Assembly: GCF_025149785.1 (NCBI RefSeq)
Contig: NZ_CP102277.1
Span: 2,170,001-2,234,000, forward strand
Length of the DNA stretch: 64,000 nucleotides
Direction: 5' to 3'
Origin: Coprococcus comes ATCC 27758
Lineage (GTDB): Bacteria; Bacillota; Clostridia; Lachnospirales; Lachnospiraceae
Positions 52,939-60,811 of this stretch are shown here, piece by piece. The position numbers were made by a program, and so were the translations under genes. Below the pieces are notes generated by a model, which ran no database searches, was not told the DNA's origin, and saw nothing but the letters and a program-made list of their open reading frames with translations. Position 1 is the stretch's first letter, and each line of letters opens with the position of its first letter.

Positions 52939-53709
52939 CTATTTACTATTTTCCATCCAATCAAAAAGCTCACAGTTTTTTGCGATCAAAACCGCTGAAA
53001 CCGGCATTATCATTGTGCAGGAAATTGCTCCAAAAATCATGGAAATACAGTTCTGAAAAAGAATTTTGGAGTTGAGCAACAGCTCAATGGAGTAATTCTG
53101 CATTCTCAAATACGCGAATAACAACAGCGATTCTCCCAGATATGCAAACAATAACGTATTAACCGTTGTTCCGATCACATCTTTTCCAATCTTCATTCCA
53201 CTTTGAACCAGTTTATTCATTTTGATATCCGGCTTATGACATTTCACCTCATATACGGAAGTTGTTACTGTCAGTGCCATATCGATTACAGCTCCTAACG
53301 TGCTGAGTACAATTACGGCTGTTGCAACCTTGGGCATACTGATATCCAGGTTCATATTATAATAGAAAACATCTTCTCCGGCTGCCTGGATCTCATTCAA
53401 GCCTCCCGCCCCACTTTTCCATACGACCAGATAAATAAATGCAAATAACACACACATTGTAATTGCAACCGCAAGAAATGCACTTCAGGTTTTAATATTC
53501 GTCCCATTTTGATAAAACAAAGTGATACAGGAAATTAAAATTCCTGCACCGGCAGTAACCAGAAACACGGGTGCTCCGACGGCATAAAGCCAGATTGCAA
53601 GACTCAGGCACAAAATATTTCCCGCCAGAGCGATCAGAGACATGGCGCCTCTGTCCCCTCCAACAAGCACTATTACTATCATTAGAATCAGTCCCAATAT
53701 GATCAACAT
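52939..53709 (-). pseudogene. Second YibE/F-like membrane protein gene interrupted by TGA
   Basis: ATG 53709 overlaps the end of the preceding YibE/F gene (ATGTTGA) and opens 74 codons with three hydrophobic segments. TGA follows at 53487-53485. The same frame continues for nine codons (SAFLAVAIT) and then 172 more with YibE/F features: VIVLSTLGAVIDMALTVTTS and KIGKDVIGTTVNTLLFAYLG. Together they make 256 codons, the length of a typical YibE/F partner. A CGA-to-TGA or similar point change is the simplest explanation. Both pieces might still be translated, but the membrane protein would be split. Confidence 0.8.
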
Positions 53710-54821
53710 CTTTTTTCCCTCTTTTTCACAGATAGTTTCATCATAACTGCTGTTATGAAAATAGACACTGGGATCGCCAGTACAATTCCGATACTTTCTA
53801 CAAAGAAACGGCATAATTCACATGGAATATGCAATTTTACAATGGTAACAAAACGCACCTCATTGTTCATCCGGATCAAACATGTAGGAATCAGACCGCA
53901 GCCAAACACAAACAACAGCACATTGATCATTGTTCCCATAATGTCATATCCGATCTCTCTGCCCGAACGGAAAAGTTCCACAAATTTTACTTCCGGTTTC
54001 TGCTCAACAATCTCGCTTAAAGCCACCGATATGGCAACCGCCACATCCATGATGGCACCGAGTCCTGACAACAGAATCTCTGCATGGAAAATTTCATCCG
54101 GATTATCAATACTGCCCAGATATTCCATCGTCGAATAATCCAGTTCTTCCATATGCTGCATAACAAGATCAAATATCCCCATGATCATAAGCAGGACACA
54201 TAGTGTTGTCAATAGTGCGGCAAAAGTTTTCCTGTGGATTCCATTTAATCCAACAAGCGTTACCACTGCAAAAAAAAGAATCAGTCTGCTACATACACTT
54301 AGAATTTCCGATGTGTCATCCGCCGTCCAGAAACCGATCACAAAAATCAGGATATTCATCATTGCTGTTATGATCGTCAAACCGCCCTGCCGTCCGGCAA
54401 TCCCAAGGAGCAGAAGTGCAAGGAAGCCAAGCATAACAACCAGCATCGTATCCCGCTTTACTCCAATGATCGATGATCCCTTATAAAACACCCGGTCACC
54501 TTTATGGTATTTTTGGTCAGCCATTTCTGTTGTTGTGTATTCATTGGCAATACGGACTTCTTTTCCTTTGTCTTCTCCGTTTATGATTTTGCCATAAAGA
54601 CTCTGCTTATATTTCGTTTCTTCTGTTCCACGTGTACTTTTGCTTTTCCCTTCTACAATTGTCACCACTTTTGTCACTTTCACGATCGGTGTCTGATACA
54701 GCCAGGCATCATTCATGACAAACAGAATTGCCAGCAGATACAACACACCTGCCACACAATAAAATCTTCCTTTTTTGTTTTTCATCAAATATCTGCTAAT
54801 CTTTTTCCCGTATTCCTTCAT
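53703..54821 (-). CDS. YibE/F family membrane protein
   Basis: 372 residues, intact. One N-terminal helix (about 20-38) is followed by an extracytoplasmic domain (about 45-125) with GKIINGEDKGKEVRIANEYT and then about seven helices. The conserved membrane motif is LSGLGAIMDVAVAISVALSE and the region EIGYDIMGTMINVLLFVFGC. The family has no firm function; in Firmicutes it often neighbours zinc or other metal genes and may form a transporter with its partner. Here the partner gene is broken and the upstream zinc genes are deleted, so its role may be lost. Confidence 0.85.
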   Translation of the reverse strand: MKEYGKKISRYLMKNKKGRFYCVAGVLYLLAILFVMNDAWLYQTPIVKVTKVVTIVEGKSKSTRGTEETKYKQSLYGKIINGEDKGKEVRIANEYTTTEMADQKYHKGDRVFYKGSSIIGVKRDTMLVVMLGFLALLLLGIAGRQGGLTIITAMMNILIFVIGFWTADDTSEILSVCSRLILFFAVVTLVGLNGIHRKTFAALLTTLCVLLMIMGIFDLVMQHMEELDYSTMEYLGSIDNPDEIFHAEILLSGLGAIMDVAVAISVALSEIVEQKPEVKFVELFRSGREIGYDIMGTMINVLLFVFGCGLIPTCLIRMNNEVRFVTIVKLHIPCELCRFFVESIGIVLAIPVSIFITAVMMKLSVKKREKRC

Positions 54822-54839
54822 GATCCATCTTTTCTCTTC

Positions 54840-54968
54840 TTATTTTTTTATCTGCATATCCGCATCTGTGATCCTGCAATACAAAGTCTCATCATTTGGT
54901 TCTTTATATGTCTCGAACGTTCCCTGAACGATAATTTCTGTTTCCTGTTCCAGATAATCTTCATCCGA
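54840..54968 (-). pseudogene. C-terminal remnant of an unidentified protein
   Basis: An open frame with SDEDYLEQETEIIVQGTFE continues to CRITDADMQIKK and a TAA stop 18 nt before the YibE/F start. It has the look of a protein C-terminus that fed into YibE/F translation, but it has no start of its own apart from an ATG inside the znuA fragment in another frame. It is joined to the znuA remnant over TCGGATG. Identity not recognised. Confidence 0.5.
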
Positions 54969-55284
54969 CAAATGCAGCATAATAGCTTAATCCATAATCA
55001 TCTACCAGATAACGGAATGGAAAACGATCACCAAACAGCAGTGTTTTCTGTGACGCGCCATCAACAACTTCCTGATACTTAGCATCCAGGTCTTTCAGCT
55101 TTTCACTGTATGCAGATGCATTCTCCTGATAAATATCCTTATGATCCGGGTCTGCTTTTTCCAGCGCGTCTGCAATTTCCTTACTCAGCACTTCTGCATT
55201 TTTTACAGACAGCCATACATGCTCATCATATCCAAAGGAAAGGTATGACTTTTCATACCCTTTCTGCTTTATAAAAAGTTTTAT
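54961..55284 (-). pseudogene. ZnuA/AdcA-like zinc-binding protein remnant
   Basis: About 107 codons without signal peptide or start: FGYDEHVWLSVKNAEVLSKE (metal-ligand His region of ZnuA-type solute-binding proteins), then ADPDHKDIYQENASAYSEKL and LLFGDRFPFRYLVDDYGL, ending YYAAFVG at TGA 54961-54963. Intact family members are about 300-350 residues and continue past YYAAF. Both ends are missing, so one or two deletions removed most of znuA and presumably znuC/znuB. It sits between a Cys-rich membrane protein and YibE/F, downstream of a Fur/Zur-family gene, consistent with a former zinc uptake operon. Confidence 0.75.
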
Positions 55285-55584
55285 TCAATCATTTAATCTT
55301 ACCTTTTGATGAACTAACGAAATCGACAAAATGATCCAGAACCCCGGCAAAATAACAGTTTCTGCGATAAAGATCACCGGACTGACAAAAAATCCTACTG
55401 CAGGTGTTGTTCCCAGATTCCGAAGGACCTGCTTTGCCTGATGAACGCAGGCACAGATCGGGCAGTCCTTTCCCGTACAGTTATGATCTTCCTCTCTGGC
55501 AACATAAAAAAGAGAAGCAAAGGTTACAAATATAAGAAAAATACATATAACCGCTGCCATACTTTTTTTCTTTCCTGTATCCAT
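55285..55584 (-). CDS. Small Cys-rich membrane protein of a zinc-type locus
   Basis: 99 residues with helices at about 9-28 and 62-90. The loop between them has HNCTGKDCPICACVHQAK, with four Cys and His residues that could bind metal. AAAGGAG precedes ATG. It lies 42 nt downstream of the fur/zur-like gene and directly upstream of the znuA remnant. I believe similar proteins accompany zinc uptake genes in related bacteria, but no function is known to me. The reading frame looks complete. Confidence 0.65.
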   Translation of the reverse strand: MDTGKKKSMAAVICIFLIFVTFASLFYVAREEDHNCTGKDCPICACVHQAKQVLRNLGTTPAVGFFVSPVIFIAETVILPGFWIILSISLVHQKVRLND

Positions 55585-55626
55585 CTCCTTCTCCTTTCCC
55601 AGATTTCATCTGTTAATAAATTTTAT

Positions 55627-56043
55627 TTATTCTTTCTTACTGCATTCACCGCAGATTCCGTAAAACACAGTACGATGCGAATCCATCTGAAAATCATGAT
55701 GCTGCTGCATATGCTGTTTTAAGCTTTCTATCTCATTGCACTGTAAATGGATCAGCTTTCCACATTTCTCACATTTACAATGATAGCAGTTTTCATATTC
55801 TTCCCCATGATCTCCGATATATTCAAAACAGGCACTGCTCGAACCGTCTATTACATACTTCGCGGCCAGACCTTCTTTCACCATCTTCTCCAGATGACGG
55901 TAAATGGTCGTGGTTCCGACGGAAATCCCTTTTTCCCTGAAAAAATCGCAGATTTCATTCACGGTAACATGTCTTCCCTGTACCGATTTCAGGAAGGTAA
56001 GTATTTCGGTCATTTGTTTTGTTTTATATGGTGCTTTTGCCAT
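55627..56043 (-). CDS. Fur-family metal-dependent repressor, probably Zur
   Basis: 138 residues. The winged helix (about 10-75) has NEICDFFREKGISVGTTTIYRH as its recognition region. The dimer domain holds metal-type sites CEKCGKLIHLQC, HMQQHHDFQMDSHRTVFYG and the C-terminal CGEC pair, the structural Zn site. Location before zinc-uptake remnants favours Zur over Fur or PerR. Two 7-1-7-like boxes flank its promoter, predicting autoregulation. Transcription runs towards the remnant zinc operon. It may still control zinc genes elsewhere. Confidence 0.85.
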   Translation of the reverse strand: MAKAPYKTKQMTEILTFLKSVQGRHVTVNEICDFFREKGISVGTTTIYRHLEKMVKEGLAAKYVIDGSSSACFEYIGDHGEEYENCYHCKCEKCGKLIHLQCNEIESLKQHMQQHHDFQMDSHRTVFYGICGECSKKE

Positions 56044-56064
56044 ACTGACCTCCTCCCTTCAATT

Positions 56065-56079
56065 TGGAAATCGTTTTCA
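56065..56079. promoter_or_regulatory. Fur/Zur-like box at the -10 edge
   Basis: TGGAAATCGTTTTCA is an imperfect 7-1-7 palindrome overlapping the downstream edge of the fur/zur promoter, 22-36 nt upstream of the start codon. The AAATCG core resembles Gram-positive Zur boxes. Confidence 0.45.
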
Positions 56080-56106
56080 TTTTATCACATTATTTTTATA
56101 TGTCAA
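56079..56106 (-). promoter_or_regulatory. Promoter of the Fur/Zur-family gene
   Basis: Minus strand perfect TTGACA (56106-56101), 16-nt spacer, TAAAAT (56084-56079). Confidence 0.7.
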
Positions 56107-56113
56107 TGAAATT

Positions 56114-56128
56114 TGAAAATGTTTTTCA
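56114..56128. promoter_or_regulatory. Fur/Zur-like box upstream of -35
   Basis: TGAAAATGTTTTTCA is a 7-1-7 palindrome with six of seven pairs matching, placed 7 nt upstream of the -35 hexamer. Confidence 0.5.
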
Positions 56129-56134
56129 TTGTTC

Positions 56135-56187
56135 AAAAAAAACAGAAGCACCACACACAGATTACTCTCTGCATTGCGGTGCTCCTG
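56135..56187 (-). terminator. Intrinsic terminator after hypD
   Basis: On the minus strand CAGGAGCACC and GGTGCTTCTG pair (56187-56178 with 56152-56143) and are followed by eight T. It ends the activase-hypD operon and insulates it from the fur/zur promoter. Confidence 0.75.
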
Positions 56188-56230
56188 CCTCTTCCTTTAT
56201 TTAACCTTTTTCAATTTCTCTGGTTATTTT

Positions 56231-58603
56231 CTATTCGAATGACTGCTCTGTACGGTTGATGATCTCATCCTGAAGCGGTTTGCTTAAGTTACGGAAGAAA
56301 TCACTGTATCCTGCAACACGCACGATCAGATCTCTGTAATCTTCTGGATGCTTCTGCGCTTCCTGCAGAGTCTTTCTGTCGATAACGTTGAACTGTACAT
56401 GATGTCCATCCATTGCAAAGTAGCTGCGGATCAGACTTGCCATATTGTCAAGACCTTTCTCTCCTGCTACAACGTCCGGTGTGAACTTCTGATTCAGAAG
56501 TGTTCCTGCTGTAGCAAGATGATCCATCTTAGCGCAGGATTTGATAACTGCTGTCGGTCCGTTCACATCTGCGGATTTCTCCGGTGAAATACCTTCTGAA
56601 ACCGGGATGTGTGCTTTACGTCCGTTAGCTGTTGCTCCGATCACATCTCCGAAGTAAACATGGCAGGTTGTAGGAAGCATATCAACTCCGTACTTTCCAC
56701 CTCTCATAGTCGGACGTCCTGTGATCAGGTCATGATACAGATAGAATACATCCTGCATCAGATCATCTGCGTAGTCATCATCATTACCATATTTTGGTGT
56801 CTTATCGTGTACCATACGATAGATTGCATCGTATCCTTCAAAGTTATGATCCATTGCTTCGACCAGTTCTTCCATTGTGAAGTTCTTCTTATCATATACA
56901 TTGTATTTAACAGCTGCGATACAGTCTGTAACAGTTCCGATACCAACACCCTGAATGTAGTTGGTGTTGTATCTTGCTCCACCTGCATTGTAGTCTTTTG
57001 CATTACTGATGCAGTCGTTTGTTACAACGGAAAGACACGGTGCCGGCATATTTTCTGCATATAATCTCTCGATTACGTTGTTTCCACGGATCTTGATATC
57101 GATGAAATGCTTCATCTGTTTCTTGAATGCATCCCACAGTTCATCAAATGTCTTAAAGTCTTTTGCATAACCAAGCTTCAGTCCGAGCTGTTTGCCTGAC
57201 ATTGCATCATAACCGTTGTAAAGAGTCAGCTGGAAAATCTTCGGAATATTCATATAACCGGTCAGGATATATGCTTCACTTCCCCATGCTCCTGTCTCTA
57301 CACAACCTGAAGATCCACCACGACGGGCATCTTCCAGAGATTTACCTGCATTGACAAGTTCCATGATCTGGGCTTCTGTATTATAAAATGCTGGCTGTCC
57401 CCATCCTTTTCTTGAGATCTCGCATGCTCTCTTAAGGAAACGTGCCGGTGTTTTCTTGCTGATGGTTACATTAGAGTTCGGCTGTACAAGCTTCATCTCA
57501 TCCATACAGTCAAGGATCAGGTAGCTGACTGCGTTTACACCGTCTTTACCATCTGGTGTAACTCCACCTGTATTGATATTCGCAAAGTCTACATAAGTAG
57601 CACTTTCTTTTAAGGTAATACCAACCTTAACCGGTGCCGGCTGGTTGTAGAATTTGATCCATAAGCATTCAAGCAGTTCTTTTGCTTTCTCGTCATCAAG
57701 GATTCCTGCTTCTGTATCTGCTTCATAATAAGAAATCAGATGCTGATCCAGACGTCCCGGACTGAATGCATCCCATGGGTTCAGTTCTGTTGTAACCGCA
57801 AGATGTGTAAACCAGTATAACTGGATTGCCTGCCAGAAGGTCTGCGGTTTGTGAGCCGGTACAACTTCCAGGTTGGCTGCGATCTGCTCTAATTCTTTCT
57901 TACGAGTAGGATCTGCTTCTTTTTCTGCCATTTCAAGAGCCAGTTTGTGATATCTCTCACCAAGGATGATTACTGCATCACATGCAATATCCATCGCTTT
58001 GAGTTCTTCCATTTTATCGGTAGCTTCCGGATCATTCATGAAATCCAGCGCATCCATAGTCTTTTTGATCTTTTCTTTGTATTCCAGATATCCAACTTTA
58101 AAGTTCTGTTCACCACCGCATGTATGTCCAGGTCCTCTCTGCTCCATAAACTCTGTGAACATACCTGCTGAATAGCAGTCATTCCATTCCGGAGTCATAG
58201 CTGCAAGGATCTTCTCTCTCATGCTTCGTCCTGACCAGTAAGGAATGATTTCCTTCTCCTGGATCTCACGATCTTCTTCTGTTGTATGGAAAGATACGAG
58301 GTCACGTTCACTCATAACTACCATATCTTCTTTGCTGTGGCAGCAAAGTTCCGGGAATGTAGGAGAAGCCTGTGGATCTTTTCCTTTTTCACCAACGATC
58401 AGCTCACCGTCTCCCAGATAAAGTGTCTTCTTTGAAAAATATTCTTTTAATACCATGGCTCTCATAACCGGAATCGAATATTTTCCATCATTTTTTCTGT
58501 AAAAATCTGTCTCGATTCTTGCTCTTTCGAGATCAATGTGAACCGGTGTTGTAACACTCAGTTCTCTCAGCTTCTGAATTCTTTCATTCATGCCTCTTGC
58601 CAT
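56231..58603 (-). CDS. hypD: trans-4-hydroxy-L-proline dehydratase (glycyl radical enzyme)
   Basis: 790 residues. The glycyl radical site is G765 in RVAGYSDFF, and the thiyl radical site is C434 in GSSGCVETG. Positions known to line the Clostridioides difficile HypD pocket are conserved at the same numbers: F152, H160, D278, S334, D339, F340, E436, Y450 and T645 (numbering recalled from the published structure). It removes water from trans-4-hydroxy-L-proline to give pyrroline-5-carboxylate, letting gut anaerobes use collagen-derived hydroxyproline. The activase is encoded 4 nt upstream, with the ribosome site inside its last codons. No proC is adjacent, unlike many hypD loci. Oxygen-sensitive cytoplasmic enzyme. 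Confidence 0.92.
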   Translation of the reverse strand: MARGMNERIQKLRELSVTTPVHIDLERARIETDFYRKNDGKYSIPVMRAMVLKEYFSKKTLYLGDGELIVGEKGKDPQASPTFPELCCHSKEDMVVMSERDLVSFHTTEEDREIQEKEIIPYWSGRSMREKILAAMTPEWNDCYSAGMFTEFMEQRGPGHTCGGEQNFKVGYLEYKEKIKKTMDALDFMNDPEATDKMEELKAMDIACDAVIILGERYHKLALEMAEKEADPTRKKELEQIAANLEVVPAHKPQTFWQAIQLYWFTHLAVTTELNPWDAFSPGRLDQHLISYYEADTEAGILDDEKAKELLECLWIKFYNQPAPVKVGITLKESATYVDFANINTGGVTPDGKDGVNAVSYLILDCMDEMKLVQPNSNVTISKKTPARFLKRACEISRKGWGQPAFYNTEAQIMELVNAGKSLEDARRGGSSGCVETGAWGSEAYILTGYMNIPKIFQLTLYNGYDAMSGKQLGLKLGYAKDFKTFDELWDAFKKQMKHFIDIKIRGNNVIERLYAENMPAPCLSVVTNDCISNAKDYNAGGARYNTNYIQGVGIGTVTDCIAAVKYNVYDKKNFTMEELVEAMDHNFEGYDAIYRMVHDKTPKYGNDDDYADDLMQDVFYLYHDLITGRPTMRGGKYGVDMLPTTCHVYFGDVIGATANGRKAHIPVSEGISPEKSADVNGPTAVIKSCAKMDHLATAGTLLNQKFTPDVVAGEKGLDNMASLIRSYFAMDGHHVQFNVIDRKTLQEAQKHPEDYRDLIVRVAGYSDFFRNLSKPLQDEIINRTEQSFE

Positions 58604-58607
58604 TTTC

Positions 58608-59516
58608 TTATCCTCCTATTTTTGTGTTGGTATATCCTGCATCCTGAAAAAGCTTTACAAAACTTTCCATCTCTTCTTTTTCCGGTGCATGTAAATCAGT
58701 TCCCTTGTATTCCATACCCAGCTTCGGATATTTACTGCTTCCTGTATTATGGTAAGGCAGCAGATTAACCTGTGCCGGGTGAATGCCGTGTTTCTTCAGA
58801 AAATGAATGGTATCTTCCATATTCTGCACATTGCCGTTCACTTCTTTGATCGTCGGGATTCGGATGTAAATCCTTGCCCCTGCATCTGAAAGCTTCACCA
58901 GGTTATCCAGGATCAGCTTATTGTCAACTCCGATATACTTTTTATGTAATTCCGGATCCATCACTTTTACGTCATATAAAAACGTATCTACATACGGTAA
59001 AATTGCTTCAAATTTATCATACGAAACATATCCGCAGGTGTCAATGGTAAGCGAAATTTCTTCTTTTTTAAGTGCTTTCGCGATCTGTAAAATATAATCC
59101 GTTGACATCGCCATCACTTCCCCGCCGGAAAGTGTGACTCCACCGCCGGACTGTTCATAAAACATCCGGTCTTTCATCAGTTCTTTTACCAGTTCCTTTA
59201 CAGGATACTCCTGCCCGACAATCTCCCGAATGCCCTGTGGGCAGAAATTATCGCATTTTCCGCAAAGCTGACATTTCTCTTTGTCAAGCTCCGGCTTTCC
59301 ATCTACCATAGTGATGGCATCGTTCGGACAGACCTTTGCACAGGTTCCACATCCGACGCACTTTTCTTTATCACACTGAAGTTCTCTCTCAAAACGCTGT
59401 GTCTCAGGGTTGTGACACCACTCGCACTTTAATGGACATCCTTTAAAAAATACAGTAGTACGGATTCCATCTCCGTCATGGATCGAATACTTCTGAATAT
59501 TCGTTACTAAATTCAT
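58608..59516 (-). CDS. Glycyl radical enzyme activase for HypD
   Basis: 302 residues from ATG 59516. AAGGAG is just upstream, and the predicted transcription start lies between this ATG and the longer 59582 reading, so the longer start is excluded. Radical SAM motif CPLKCEWC gives C27, C31, C34. Two ferredoxin-type clusters follow (CDKEKCVGCGTCAKVC and CQLCGKCDNFC, about 50-95), typical of GRE activases. GGEVMA and the C-terminal LLPYHNTGSSKY are also family blocks. It uses S-adenosylmethionine to make the G765 radical on HypD. First gene of the operon. Confidence 0.93.
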   Translation of the reverse strand: MNLVTNIQKYSIHDGDGIRTTVFFKGCPLKCEWCHNPETQRFERELQCDKEKCVGCGTCAKVCPNDAITMVDGKPELDKEKCQLCGKCDNFCPQGIREIVGQEYPVKELVKELMKDRMFYEQSGGGVTLSGGEVMAMSTDYILQIAKALKKEEISLTIDTCGYVSYDKFEAILPYVDTFLYDVKVMDPELHKKYIGVDNKLILDNLVKLSDAGARIYIRIPTIKEVNGNVQNMEDTIHFLKKHGIHPAQVNLLPYHNTGSSKYPKLGMEYKGTDLHAPEKEEMESFVKLFQDAGYTNTKIGG

Positions 59517-59544
59517 GGTAGCTCTCCTTCTTGTCATTTTTCTT

Positions 59545-59574
59545 TTTAGACTAACGTTTGTACCATAGTCTAAA
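59545..59574. promoter_or_regulatory. Operator-like inverted repeat at the activase-hypD promoter
   Basis: TTTAGACTA (59545-59553) and TAGTCTAAA (59566-59574) are perfect 9-bp arms with a 12-nt spacer. They span from the -10 hexamer past the expected start site, where a repressor would block transcription. No regulator gene is adjacent. Confidence 0.6.
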
Positions 59575-59601
59575 GATACCAAAAAAACAAAAAATTGTCA
59601 A
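59573..59601 (-). promoter_or_regulatory. Promoter of the activase-hypD operon
   Basis: Minus strand perfect TTGACA (59601-59596), 17-nt spacer, TATCTT (59578-59573). Confidence 0.65.
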
Positions 59602-59630
59602 TCCTTTGGCAAACTTCTTCTGAAATATTT

Positions 59631-59729
59631 TTACAATCCTGATCTTCTTTCCTTAAGCAGACGAAACTCTGCACTCAGCTCATCACATATATAAAGAAGA
59701 GATACTTCACAGACTGTTTTTATCTGCAA
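59631..59729 (-). CDS. Possible 32-residue small ORF
   Basis: A TTG at 59729, 4 nt after GGGAGG, opens QIKTVCEVSLLYICDELSAE and continues to a TAA at 59631, 17 nt past the C39-like gene. Composition looks protein-like, but the start is poor and no family is recognised. It could be a gene remnant. Confidence 0.2.
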   Translation of the reverse strand: MQIKTVCEVSLLYICDELSAEFRLLKERRSGL

Positions 59730-59745
59730 AGTACCTCCCACTTCT

Positions 59746-60585
59746 CTATTGTACATTCTTCAAAATCACACACTGATTACCTCTGGAACGAAAAGCCGAT
59801 TCAAACTGTGCTCTGTCATAGCTCACAATCCCTTCGATCGGGTCTGCAACAGTCACACTGTCTGCACTGTATCCGATCAGTACAACACAATGATCGTTCA
59901 TCGCCCAGCTGGCTTCTCTTCCATCTTCCGTATTCCAGCTTTCCATTATCTGACGTTCTTCCATACCAATTGTTCCCCATACAACCACGGGGGTTCCTTC
60001 ACTTACAAAACGATACAGCTGTTCCGGCTCTGATCCTGTCTCGTCCTCTGCTTTCATTGCATTTCCATTATCTGCAAGATAGCCATCTGCTGCCGTCACG
60101 ATTGCTCCCGCTCCGCAGCTTAATCCATCCGTCTCTGACTGTGGATTTCCTATAAAATAATTGTAAATATCATTTCCATATAAAGTTTCATTGTCTCCGT
60201 AATAAGTGTTGGTCCATCCAACTGTCGGTAAATATTCGAGTGCCATTGCCATCTTATCTGCAGAATATCCATAATAATTCAAAGTCATTGTAAGAGATGT
60301 GATCTCACATCCGGTAGGAAGCTCCGGCATCTGTCCTGTAAATGCAAAATCAGAAATACAGCTACTCTCCGGAAGGGGTGTCTCTTTCACTATTTCCGCA
60401 TTTTTTATCTTCTGCGTCTTTGCTGTCGTTTTCTCCACTGCTGTAACAGACTGTCTTGCTCCTTTGATCTGTTCTAATTTTGCTTCTATATATGTAGTAT
60501 CTTTTAATGTAAATCCTACGATAACGGCGCCAACCAGTATCCCTGCTGCCGCTGCGATCCATTTTGCTGCACTGCGAATCTGCAT
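59746..60585 (-). CDS. Membrane-anchored or secreted C39-like cysteine peptidase family protein
   Basis: 279 residues. An N-terminal hydrophobic segment (about 7-26) without a clear cleavage site is followed by a linker. The peptidase_C39_2 domain starts at about 76: candidate nucleophile C93 in LPTGCEITSLTM, H232 in NDHCVVLIGYS and D248 in VADPIEG form a papain-like triad. The family includes bacteriocin-processing-like and uncharacterised extracellular enzymes in Firmicutes; the substrate is unknown. It stands alone between hypD and the parvulin gene, with no obvious partner. Confidence 0.82.
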   Translation of the reverse strand: MQIRSAAKWIAAAAGILVGAVIVGFTLKDTTYIEAKLEQIKGARQSVTAVEKTTAKTQKIKNAEIVKETPLPESSCISDFAFTGQMPELPTGCEITSLTMTLNYYGYSADKMAMALEYLPTVGWTNTYYGDNETLYGNDIYNYFIGNPQSETDGLSCGAGAIVTAADGYLADNGNAMKAEDETGSEPEQLYRFVSEGTPVVVWGTIGMEERQIMESWNTEDGREASWAMNDHCVVLIGYSADSVTVADPIEGIVSYDRAQFESAFRSRGNQCVILKNVQ

Positions 60586-60811
60586 CCGTACCTCCGTTTC
60601 TTAACACTTCTGTAACAATTCCGTCATATATACTACAACTTTTTTCGTGTTTCGTCAAATCTGCGGGGGAGTTTTCACAAATATTTCATAAATGAGAGTT
60701 GGCAGCACAAGTAATTCCAGATAGAAGGATTGCCTGCGCAATGGGTGCAGATCCGATAAAAATTAATCTGTCCTGCTGTTTTTTATCAATCGAATGAAAT
60801 CCTGGCAAATA

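Noticed and set aside
56231-58603. Other glycyl radical enzymes (pyruvate formate-lyase, choline TMA-lyase, glycerol or propanediol dehydratase)
   Set aside because: The Cys site GSSGCVETG and the residue-by-residue pocket match fit HypD; PFL has adjacent Cys-Cys and choline lyase has a different set.
60660-60811. Short plus-strand frame with RIACAMGADPIKINL
   Set aside because: It is under 30 codons without a start or ribosome site; no family recognised. An AT-rich 8-bp repeat (GATAAAAA/TTTTTATC) is too weak to call a terminator.
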